Below are positions 1-6,197 of a stretch of 9,692 bases of DNA, piece by piece; positions within the stretch are counted from its first letter, which is position 1, and every line of letters begins with the position of its first letter. This stretch comes from Candidatus Cloacimonadota bacterium (GTDB lineage Bacteria > Cloacimonadota > Cloacimonadia > Cloacimonadales > TCS61): contig JAOZPK010000087.1 of NCBI GenBank assembly GCA_029932755.1, positions 1 through 9,692 on the forward strand. Reading direction: 5' to 3'. Under the pieces are notes generated by a model. It was not told where the DNA came from. It did not search any database and saw nothing but the letters and a program-made list of their open reading frames with translations. Both the position numbers and the translations under genes were made by a program.

Positions 1-1370
1 GACCAACTGTAGATGTGGAATTCCCTGAAGGTCATTTGCCGGCAATTCATAATGCACTTAAAATTGAGAGAAAGAAAAGCTCAGATCTTGTTCTGGAAGT
101 TCAAATGCATCTTGGTGAAAATAAGGTTAGAACCGTGTCAATGGATTCAACAGACGGCCTAGTTAGAAACACAAAAGTTATAGATACAACAGAGCCAATA
201 ATGGTTCCCGTGGGAGAAGAAGTTCTGGGGAGAATGATAAATGTAATTGGCGAACCAATAGATGGTGGTGGTCCGGTTAAAGCAAAAGAAAAATATCCAA
301 TTCATCGCCAGGCTCCATTATTTGAAAATCTTTCAACTGATGAGGAAATTCTTGAAACAGGGATCAAGGTAATTGACCTTATTGAGCCTTATTCTAAAGG
401 TGGAAAGATTGGGCTATTTGGTGGTGCCGGTGTTGGAAAAACAGTTCTTATCCAGGAGCTTATCAGGAATATTGCAATTGAACATGGTGGCTATTCTGTC
501 TTTTCCGGAGTAGGTGAGAGAACCCGGGAAGGAAATGACCTTTGGTTAGAAATGAAAGAATCGGGTGTTATTGAAAAAACAGCACTAGTATTCGGCCAAA
601 TGAATGAACCACCGGGGGCCCGGCAGAGGGTTGGGCTTACAGGACTTAGTATTGCGGAATATTTTAGAGATGTTGCCAAGAAAGACGTGCTTTTGTTTAT
701 TGATAATATTTTCCGTTTCACGCAGGCAGGATCAGAAGTTTCAGCACTTCTGGGAAGGATGCCGTCAGCGGTAGGATACCAACCTACTTTGGCAACAGAA
801 ATGGGTAATCTTCAAGAGAGAATTACCTCTACAAAAGACGGTTCAATTACATCAATCCAGGCTGTATATGTTCCAGCAGATGATCTGACAGACCCGGCTC
901 CAGCAACAACCTTTGCTCATCTTGATGCGACAACCGTGCTTTCCAGAAGAATTGTAGAACTTGGTATCTATCCTGCTGTTGATCCGCTTGATTCAACAAG
1001 TAGAATTCTGGATCCACAAATTATTGGTGAAGAACATTACAAAGTTGCGCGTGAAACGCAGCGAGTAATCCAAAAATATAAAGACTTACAAGATATTATA
1101 GCAATTCTTGGAATGGACGAGCTTTCTGAAGAAGATAAGATTGTCGTTAGCAGGGCACGTAAATTAGAGAGATTCTTCTCTCAGCCATTCTTTGTAGCAG
1201 AACAATTTATTAATACTTCTGGAGTTTATGTTTCGCTCAAAGAAACAATTTCCGGATTCAAGGCAATTCTTGATGGCGAGTGCGATAGTTGGCCAGAGCA
1301 GGCATTTCTCTATGTTGGAAATATTGAATTAGCCGAAGAGAAAATGAACAATTTGAAGAAAGGGAAATAG
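1..1370 (+). CDS. atpD: F1Fo ATP synthase subunit beta (5' end outside the window)
   Basis: This is the catalytic beta subunit of the F1 sector, which makes or hydrolyses ATP on the cytoplasmic face of the inner membrane. The reading frame is open from base 3 and begins with PTVDVEFPEG, the usual beta-subunit N-terminus lacking roughly a dozen residues. The GTG at 15 is therefore an internal Val codon and the true start lies left of the window. Visible motifs are the Walker A loop GGAGVGKT (nt 420-443), GERTREGNDL with the catalytic Glu, the Walker B region LLFIDNIFRF, the beta signature PSAVGYQPTLA, the alpha/beta family signature PAVDPLDSTS and the C-terminal DELSEED-type lever (DELSEEDK). 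Nothing is missing or broken inside the frame. atpC follows after 8 nt, so the two form the end of an atp operon. Codon third positions look less AT-rich than in the downstream genes, as expected for a highly expressed, conserved protein. Confidence 0.98.
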   Translation, partial: PTVDVEFPEGHLPAIHNALKIERKKSSDLVLEVQMHLGENKVRTVSMDSTDGLVRNTKVIDTTEPIMVPVGEEVLGRMINVIGEPIDGGGPVKAKEKYPIHRQAPLFENLSTDEEILETGIKVIDLIEPYSKGGKIGLFGGAGVGKTVLIQELIRNIAIEHGGYSVFSGVGERTREGNDLWLEMKESGVIEKTALVFGQMNEPPGARQRVGLTGLSIAEYFRDVAKKDVLLFIDNIFRFTQAGSEVSALLGRMPSAVGYQPTLATEMGNLQERITSTKDGSITSIQAVYVPADDLTDPAPATTFAHLDATTVLSRRIVELGIYPAVDPLDSTSRILDPQIIGEEHYKVARETQRVIQKYKDLQDIIAILGMDELSEEDKIVVSRARKLERFFSQPFFVAEQFINTSGVYVSLKETISGFKAILDGECDSWPEQAFLYVGNIELAEEKMNNLKKGK

Positions 1371-1378
1371 TTTAAGGT

Positions 1379-1777
1379 ATGAGTAAAATTCATATTAAAG
1401 TTATTCAGCCAACTCAGATCAGGATTGATAAAGAATATGACCATGTAATTGTTCCTGGTGTAGATGGTGATTTTGGGATATCTTTCGATCACACACCGTT
1501 CATTACTAAGATCAGAACAGGTGTTCTCCAACTTTTCCAAAATAATATATGCGAAGAATATGCGATACACGATGGGTTTGTTACGGTGGAAAACAATGTT
1601 ATAAAAATTGTTTGTGATACTATTGAAAGGAAAGATGAAATAGATATTGTACGTGCCAAAGCATCAAAAGAACGTGCAGAGAAACGTCTTAAAAGTTCAA
1701 AAGAGAACATAAACTTTAGGCGTGCAGAAGCCTCATTAAAAAAAGCTTTGGTCCGATTGGAATTAAATTCTAAGTAA
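1379..1777 (+). CDS. atpC: F1Fo ATP synthase subunit epsilon
   Basis: This is the epsilon subunit of the F1 central stalk, which couples rotation to the c-ring and can inhibit ATP hydrolysis through its C-terminal helices. The protein has 132 residues, normal for the family. The N-terminal beta-sandwich carries the conserved block VPGVDGDFGISFDHTPF followed by a GVL turn. Residues from about 95 onward form the charged two-helix antenna, with the typical RAKASKERAEKRL pattern. The start was chosen by position: 8 nt after the atpD stop, with a GGGA-type ribosome-binding sequence inside the atpD tail. It is the last gene of the operon and is followed within 10 nt by a strong terminator hairpin. 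Identification rests on both fold-specific motifs and synteny with atpD. Confidence 0.96.
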   Translation: MSKIHIKVIQPTQIRIDKEYDHVIVPGVDGDFGISFDHTPFITKIRTGVLQLFQNNICEEYAIHDGFVTVENNVIKIVCDTIERKDEIDIVRAKASKERAEKRLKSSKENINFRRAEASLKKALVRLELNSK

Positions 1778-1783
1778 AAAAAT

Positions 1784-1812
1784 AAAAGGGTGGCTATGTT
1801 CACCCTTTTTTA
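1784..1812 (+). terminator. Rho-independent terminator of the atp operon
   Basis: A 9-bp perfect stem, AAAAGGGTG (1784-1792) pairing with CACCCTTTT (1801-1809), closes an 8-nt loop and runs into a T tract (to 1811). It starts 7 nt after the atpC stop codon. The A-rich left arm mirrors the T tract, so it could also work from the opposite strand, but no minus-strand gene ends here. Confidence 0.92.
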
Positions 1813-1833
1813 ATAAAGGTGTTAGGATAAAAA

Positions 1834-3051
1834 ATGAAAATCAGATATTTTTTGTTTTTTCTACTTGTAATAATAATTTCATGTACGGAGAAAAAAGAGA
1901 ATGAAATTCAAAATAATATAGAACTGAAAATTATTAAAGCAGATACATTAGAAAAAATAATTCAACCAGAAAAACAAATAATTATAATAGAACAACCCAA
2001 ACAAGATATTACAAAAAAAATGGAATATAAAAAGTTTACAAAAGGTATATATTTGACAGCATATACTATTAACACACCCAAATATTATACAATATTAGAT
2101 AGTGCTGAAGCAGCCGGAATAAATACCTTAATTTTTGATCTTAAAAATATGAATGGGCACATTTTCCTTAGAATGCAGAAAACAGGCTTTCTGACGAGCG
2201 AAAACATTAAACCGATCGTTGACATTGAAGAAGTAGTTAAAACCGCTCACGAGCGAAATATGAGAGCCGTTGCCAGGGTGGTAATGTTCCATGATCAGCT
2301 AACTGCGCAACGAGATTCAACCTTAAGACCCGAAAATATAGATGGTGAAGTCTGGAAAGAAAGTAAAAGAAAAAAAGCTTCATGGTTAGATTCATCAAAC
2401 CTTCAAGTTCAAAATACACTTTTGGATATTATTGAGGTAATTGCGAAAAAAGGTGTAGATGAAATTCAAATGGATTATGTACGTTTTCCAACACAGGGAA
2501 AAATTTCAGAAGCTGTTTTTGCATTTCAAAAAGAAGATTCGCTTAAAGCCAAAACCGATTCAACATATATTTTTAGACAAAAATCTGACATTATTATGAA
2601 TTTTGTTTCAAGAGCAAAAATGATATGTGATAAGTATAATGTAACATTAACTGCAGATGTATTTGCTATAGTATCATGGCAGAGATTTGCCGACATTAAT
2701 GCTACCGGACAAGATATAGAGAAGATGACTAAACATCTTAACGCAATTCACCCAATGATCTATTCATCGCATTTCGCTAAAGATTTTGGATACAGAGAAA
2801 ATCTACACAACGAACCCTATTTTATCGTCTATAAAGGAAGTGTCTTATCGAAGAAATATGCTGATAGTAATTGCAGGATAATCCCATATATTCAATCAAA
2901 TTCATGGAAGGTTAATTATGGATATGATTACATAGCCGGACAAATCCAGGCAGTTATTGATTCTGATTCTGATGGATATATTCTTTGGAATGCATCTAAT
3001 AGATATTATCAAACTTTCAGATGGATTAAAGATTTTGATAACCTGAACTAA
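1834..3051 (+). CDS. Lipoprotein with putative glycoside-hydrolase (DUF4015-type) TIM-barrel domain
   Basis: The 405-residue protein starts with a short basic segment, a hydrophobic stretch and a lipobox ending IIISC, so Cys17 should be lipidated and the protein membrane-anchored outside the cytoplasm. Residues about 18-65 are a polar, Lys/Gln/Ile-rich linker. From KGIYLTAYT (about 70-78) onward it resembles the DUF4015 putative glycosyl-hydrolase family: a strand with LIFDLKNMNG (about 99-108), the hallmark IQMDYVRFP (211-219, with Asp214 and Arg217), TADVF (about 273-277), PMIYSSHF (307-314) and a final barrel strand GYILWNASNRY (381-391). Family members are predicted hydrolases, but the substrate is not established and cannot be read from the sequence. 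An AGG ribosome site lies 7 nt before the ATG. The gene starts only about 20 nt after the atp terminator, so its promoter is either inside the atpC end or absent, with expression by read-through. No downstream partner gene shares its strand. Confidence 0.82.
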   Translation: MKIRYFLFFLLVIIISCTEKKENEIQNNIELKIIKADTLEKIIQPEKQIIIIEQPKQDITKKMEYKKFTKGIYLTAYTINTPKYYTILDSAEAAGINTLIFDLKNMNGHIFLRMQKTGFLTSENIKPIVDIEEVVKTAHERNMRAVARVVMFHDQLTAQRDSTLRPENIDGEVWKESKRKKASWLDSSNLQVQNTLLDIIEVIAKKGVDEIQMDYVRFPTQGKISEAVFAFQKEDSLKAKTDSTYIFRQKSDIIMNFVSRAKMICDKYNVTLTADVFAIVSWQRFADINATGQDIEKMTKHLNAIHPMIYSSHFAKDFGYRENLHNEPYFIVYKGSVLSKKYADSNCRIIPYIQSNSWKVNYGYDYIAGQIQAVIDSDSDGYILWNASNRYYQTFRWIKDFDNLN

Positions 3052-3067
3052 TGTTTCACGTGAAACT
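3052..3067. promoter_or_regulatory. parS: parS-like ParB-binding site (chromosome centromere)
   Basis: Bases 3053-3066 read GTTTCACGTGAAAC, a 14-bp perfect palindrome. With flanks, TGTTTCACGTGAAACT matches the widely conserved bacterial chromosomal parS consensus TGTTTCACGTGAAACA at 15 of 16 positions. It begins directly after the stop codon of the upstream gene and ends 6 nt before the stop of the convergent gene, so no coding constraint explains it. In known systems ParB (Spo0J) loads here and spreads, and ParA/SMC then segregate the origin region. The inference is that the window lies in the origin-proximal part of the chromosome. An alternative is a short hairpin between convergent genes, but there is almost no loop and no T tract. 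Confidence 0.85.
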
Positions 3068-3073
3068 ATAGGT

Positions 3074-3739
3074 TTATTTTAACACGTTTTTTGTTAAAAC
3101 AGCAACAATCTCTTCGTTGAATTTCGCATTACTTAATGTATTTAAGGTATCTTCGCTCATTAATAATTTTGAAATATAAGAAATCGAAAAAAGGTGTTGA
3201 ATGTCATCATGCAATAATAGCATAAAAAAGAGATTCACAGGTTTATTATCAATAGCGTCAAACTCAATGCCCTCAGCTGATCTTCCAAAAATTATGCTTG
3301 GTTTTTTTATCTTAGAAGGATGTAAATGTCTGGGATGCAATAAGGCTACACCTTTCCCAATTGCAGTAGATACTAATTCTTCTCTTGCAACAACTACTTG
3401 ATAAAGCCATCGATGATCTCGAACAATTTTTAGATCTTTTGCTTTCTTTGACATCTCACCAATTGCTTCATATTTATTATCTGCTGCAAAATCTAAATAG
3501 ATGAATTTTGGTTTGAAATAATCAGAAAATTTACACACTGATCTTTTAAGTGCTAGATGTTCCACTTCCCTCTCGTTGAGATTTGCTAACCATTCATCTA
3601 CATCTGCTTTCTCAATTTTATATGTGTTGCCTACTTTCTTTGCAGAAAATATCTTGCTTTTTGTCATCTCCTTGATGACAGAATCGGTAACCTTTAAGTA
3701 TGCTGCTGCTTGTCGTAATGTTAAATACTCTTTTGCCAT
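3074..3739 (-). CDS. HTH (excisionase/MerR-like) - PTS IIA (PtsN-type) fusion protein
   Basis: The 221-residue product joins two domains. Residues about 4-52 form a winged-helix/excisionase-type DNA-binding domain (YLTLRQAAAYLKV, then VGNTYKIEKADVDEWL). Residues about 70-210 form a PTS EIIA domain of the fructose/nitrogen (PtsN) class. The IIA active-site block reads REELVSTAIGKGVALLHPR, placing the phospho-accepting His at about residue 135, although the Pro that usually precedes it is Leu. The frame extends 21 codons further upstream, but the ATG at 3739 is preferred because AAGGA lies 7 nt before it and family similarity begins at MAKEYLTLRQ. No EIIB or EIIC sugar permease is nearby, so a regulatory rather than transport role is inferred, as for similar HTH-PtsN fusions in other phyla. 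It is divergent from the lptE-like gene and may bind the shared control region. Confidence 0.87.
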   Translation of the reverse strand: MAKEYLTLRQAAAYLKVTDSVIKEMTKSKIFSAKKVGNTYKIEKADVDEWLANLNEREVEHLALKRSVCKFSDYFKPKFIYLDFAADNKYEAIGEMSKKAKDLKIVRDHRWLYQVVVAREELVSTAIGKGVALLHPRHLHPSKIKKPSIIFGRSAEGIEFDAIDNKPVNLFFMLLLHDDIQHLFSISYISKLLMSEDTLNTLSNAKFNEEIVAVLTKNVLK

Positions 3740-3773
3740 AAATGATTCCTTAATATTTATTTTTATTGGAACT

Positions 3774-3802
3774 CTTATCTCATTTATAAATATATCTGTC
3801 AA
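3774..3802 (-). promoter_or_regulatory. Candidate promoter of the HTH-PTS IIA gene
   Basis: On the minus strand a consensus -35 hexamer TTGACA (3802 to 3797) is followed after exactly 17 bp by GATAAG (3779 to 3774), which matches four of six bases of TATAAT. This would give a leader of roughly 30 nt before the chosen start at 3739. The assignment uses the general sigma-70 consensus; the promoter preferences of this phylum are unknown. Confidence 0.45.
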
Positions 3803-3832
3803 GTATTAGAGAGTATTTTCTTGACAGATATA
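3791..3832. repeat. 13-bp perfect inverted repeat in the divergent intergenic region, possible operator
   Basis: TATATCTGTCAAG (3791-3803) is the exact reverse complement of CTTGACAGATATA (3820-3832), with a 16-bp spacer. Each arm contains TTGACA pointing outward, toward the HTH-PTS gene on the left and the lptE-like gene on the right. On the left a plausible -10 sits at the right distance. On the right the hexamer 17 bp downstream (TTGCTA, 3844-3849) is a poor -10. The arms are about 29 bp apart centre to centre, close to three helical turns, which would suit a dimeric or paired-dimer DNA-binding protein. The neighbouring HTH protein is the obvious candidate, but this is inference. Confidence 0.6.
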
Positions 3833-3854
3833 CAATGAGAAGATTGCTAAATTC

Positions 3855-4343
3855 ATGAAATTTAAATTAATATTATTTGTAAGTTTGCTTGTAACTAGTT
3901 GTAGCTATTCCGTCTATACCAGTGGTTATCCGCATCTAAAAACGGTCATGATTCTGCCTATCGAAAACCAAACTAGCAATTATGATTTTAGAGATACTGT
4001 TTTTAATTCTATTGTTGATAGCTATGAATCGGATGGACGCCTTAAATTGGTTGGTATGTCTCCGGACTGTCAATTGGAATGCAGTATTCTGGATTATTCA
4101 AATAAAATCGTTGCCTATTCAGGATCCTCGATCGATGAATATGAGGTCAGAGTTTTATTTTCTGTAATATTTTCTGATCTTAAGAAAAATCAAATTCTCT
4201 GGCAAAACAATTCATTAATGCAATCTGAGCGATATTCTCTTTCTGATGAAAACAGTTTGTTTAAAAGCGAAGTTGAGGCACAGGAAGAGATCACGAATAA
4301 ACTTTTTGATTCAATAATGAAGAATACCTTAGAAGAATGGTAA
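3855..4343 (+). CDS. lptE: LptE-like LPS-assembly lipoprotein
   Basis: This 162-residue lipoprotein should act at the outer membrane, where LptE plugs and stabilises the LptD barrel that inserts lipopolysaccharide. It has a signal peptide with the lipobox LVTSC, giving lipid-modified Cys16. The next residues, SYSVYTSGYPHLKTVMILPI, match the LptE pattern: a Tyr-rich turn after the Cys, a beta strand and then ENQT (around residues 37-40). The middle has strand-forming segments (LECSILDYSN, YEVRVLFSVIF) and the C-terminus is helical and acidic, ending in LEEW. The ribosome site is weak (GAGAAG about 12 nt upstream). The stop overlaps the next gene by 7 bp, so the two are translationally linked. 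LptD itself is not in the window. The family is poorly conserved, so the call rests on architecture and the N-terminal motif. Confidence 0.8.
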   Translation: MKFKLILFVSLLVTSCSYSVYTSGYPHLKTVMILPIENQTSNYDFRDTVFNSIVDSYESDGRLKLVGMSPDCQLECSILDYSNKIVAYSGSSIDEYEVRVLFSVIFSDLKKNQILWQNNSLMQSERYSLSDENSLFKSEVEAQEEITNKLFDSIMKNTLEEW

Positions 4344-5071
4344 GAATTAATAAATATCTAGCGCAATGCAATTTGGGATCTCGAAGATCAGTCGAAAAGC
4401 TGATTTTAGATGGCAAAATACGAGTAAACGATAAAGTGGATATTAATCTTTCCTTACAAATTGACCCTAAAATTGATGTTATAACTTATGAAGGAAAAAA
4501 AATAATTCCTAAAAAAGAGAATATTTATTTGATGTTGAATAAACCTAAGAAATATCTTGTAACAAAAAAAGATGATTTCGATAGAAGGCTTATATTTGAT
4601 CTTTTACCCGATTTTGGGACTAATTTATTTTATATTGGAAGATTAGATTATATGTCTGAGGGGCTTCTTCTTCTTACAAATGATGGTGATTTTGCAGAAA
4701 AAATAATTCACCCGAAGTACAAATTGCAAAAAATGTACAAAGTAAAGATCAAAGGTAAGATAACAGATGAGAATATTGAAAAACTTAGAAAAGGAATCGT
4801 TTTAAATGGAAAGAAAACAAAACCCGCTATTATCTTTGTGAATAGTGTAAAAAATAGCACAACAACCCTAAAAATTACTATCTTTGAAGGAAGAAAAAGA
4901 CAAATTCGTTATATGCTTAAAAGCGTAGGTTCAGAAGTGTTGGAGTTAAAAAGATTACAAATTGGAAATGTAAAGTTAAACAAACTTCCTTTAGGAATGT
5001 GGCGGATGCTCAAACCTTCTGAGGTAATGTCGTTGCTTAATACAAGCAAAACAAATACCAAAAGGAAATAA
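4337..5071 (+). CDS. RsuA/RluB/RluF-family rRNA pseudouridine synthase
   Basis: This cytoplasmic enzyme isomerises a specific uridine of ribosomal RNA to pseudouridine. The 244-residue protein has an N-terminal S4 RNA-binding domain (VRINKYLAQCNLGSRRSVE, about 2-48, with IRVND), then the catalytic domain. The signature GRLDYMSEGLLLLTNDGDF contains the catalytic Asp104, and EGRKRQIRYML near residues 194-204 is the second conserved family block. The sequence after the Asp (Y-x-S-E-G-L-L-L-L-T-N-D-G) fits RluB (23S rRNA U2605 in E. coli) better than TruA or RluA types, but RsuA or RluF specificity cannot be excluded. The start overlaps lptE by 7 bp, and the C-terminal tail is Lys/Thr-rich and probably disordered. 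The next gene begins 1 nt after the stop, which supports one transcription unit. Confidence 0.93.
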   Translation: MVRINKYLAQCNLGSRRSVEKLILDGKIRVNDKVDINLSLQIDPKIDVITYEGKKIIPKKENIYLMLNKPKKYLVTKKDDFDRRLIFDLLPDFGTNLFYIGRLDYMSEGLLLLTNDGDFAEKIIHPKYKLQKMYKVKIKGKITDENIEKLRKGIVLNGKKTKPAIIFVNSVKNSTTTLKITIFEGRKRQIRYMLKSVGSEVLELKRLQIGNVKLNKLPLGMWRMLKPSEVMSLLNTSKTNTKRK

Positions 5072-5072
5072 A

Positions 5073-6143
5073 ATGAAAATCGGTTTAATTGGTTTACAAA
5101 ATTCAGGAAAAACAACTATCTTTAATACGCTTACCGGATTAGAAGCTGAAATAACATCCTATTCCTCTCAAAAAATTGAACCAAATCAAGGAATTGTACA
5201 GGTAGAAGATGAACGAGTTGAAAAACTTGCAGAAATGTACAATCCCAAAAAAACTATTTTTGCAACCATTGAATATATTGATTTTGTTGGACTTACCGGA
5301 AACAAAAGTAAAAATGATGCATTTAGCGGCTCTGGAATGGGATTGGTTAAAACTGCCGACGCTCTGGCATTGGTTGTTCGTAATTTTAATGACCCAACTT
5401 CGGGAAATGTGCCCAATCCGGTTATTGATGTAGATTCAATTGAATCTGACATGATTATCTCAGATTTGATAATTGCAGAAAAAAGACTTGAAAAAGTAGA
5501 ATTAAGTAAAAAAAGAGGAATCAAAGACGCTTCATTGCAGATAGAAGAAAAGGCATTGTTAAAGATAATTGCGCATCTTGAAGATTCAAATACAATTCGT
5601 ACACTAAACCTTGCCAGTGATGAAGAAAAGGCTGTCCGCGGATTTCAATTCATTACACAAAAGCCCTTGATGATAATTCTCAATTCAGATGAAAATAATT
5701 TTGGGAATAGTGATTCTGTAATAAATGAATTAAATACACTTTATAAAGTTATTGAATTTGCTGGAACTTTTGAAATGGAACTGAATAATTTAGCTGAAGA
5801 AGAAGCAATTGAATTCATGCAGGATATGAACATTAGTGAATCTGGCAGGGATAGACTTACGAAATTTTCTTATGAACTTCTTGGTTATTGTAGTTTTTTC
5901 ACAGTAGGTGAGGATGAAGTTCGAGCATGGACAATTACAAAAGGTGATGATGTGGTAGAAGCTGCTGGTAAGATTCATTCTGATCTAGCGCGAGGCTTTA
6001 TACGTGCAGAGTGCTTTTCCTACAACGATCTGATGCAATGTGGCAGTGAAAAAGCTGTAAGAGAAAAAGGATTGTTCCGACTTGAAGGGAAAAAATATAT
6101 TGTCCAGGATGGAGATATTATAAATATTAGGTTTAGTGTATAG
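5073..6143 (+). CDS. ychF: YchF/Ola1-family P-loop NTPase (divergent)
   Basis: The 356-residue protein is close to the usual YchF length (about 363). It has the G domain and a C-terminal TGS domain. Visible elements are the P-loop GLQNSGKT (about 7-14), the G3 motif DFVGL (70-74) and, in place of the normal NKxD base-recognition motif, NSDE (204-207), the change linked to the ATP preference of YchF. The TGS domain begins near residue 273 with FFTVGEDEVRAWTI and ends with DGDIINIRFSV. YchF binds ribosomes and is tied to stress responses in known bacteria. The P-loop is unusual: NSGKTT replaces the typical NVGKST, and DFVGL replaces DIAGL, placing this in a divergent subgroup. AAAGGA 6 nt upstream supports the start, which follows the pseudouridine synthase gene by 1 nt. 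There is no obvious terminator after it. Confidence 0.93.
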   Translation: MKIGLIGLQNSGKTTIFNTLTGLEAEITSYSSQKIEPNQGIVQVEDERVEKLAEMYNPKKTIFATIEYIDFVGLTGNKSKNDAFSGSGMGLVKTADALALVVRNFNDPTSGNVPNPVIDVDSIESDMIISDLIIAEKRLEKVELSKKRGIKDASLQIEEKALLKIIAHLEDSNTIRTLNLASDEEKAVRGFQFITQKPLMIILNSDENNFGNSDSVINELNTLYKVIEFAGTFEMELNNLAEEEAIEFMQDMNISESGRDRLTKFSYELLGYCSFFTVGEDEVRAWTITKGDDVVEAAGKIHSDLARGFIRAECFSYNDLMQCGSEKAVREKGLFRLEGKKYIVQDGDIINIRFSV

Positions 6144-6197
6144 AAATAATTCTTCAAATCAGCAATATTATCAAATGATGATCTAAATGAGGTAAAA

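Noticed and set aside
491..721. Open minus-strand frame of 76 codons across atpD
   Set aside because: It lies antisense to the most conserved part of atpD, has no family-like motifs, and is explained by the codon pattern of the real gene.
3077..3099. 8-bp perfect inverted repeat TTTTAACA / TGTTAAAA near the 3' end of the HTH-PTS gene, considered as a terminator
   Set aside because: The stem is nearly all A/T and is not followed by a T tract on either strand, and the right part is coding sequence. I cannot support termination.
3555..3566. TGTTCCACTTCC as another parS half-site
   Set aside because: Only one half matches; the second half has no palindromic partner, and it lies within the coding region of the HTH-PTS gene.
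3740..3802. N-terminal extension of 21 codons for the HTH-PTS protein
   Set aside because: The extension would place the coding sequence over the promoter-like elements and the left repeat arm. The internal ATG at 3739 has a proper AAGGA at 7 nt, and the domain starts directly after it.
3926..3934. TTATCCGCA as a DnaA box (one mismatch to TTATCCACA)
   Set aside because: It is a single copy inside the lptE-like coding sequence with no cluster of further boxes or AT-rich unwinding element around it.
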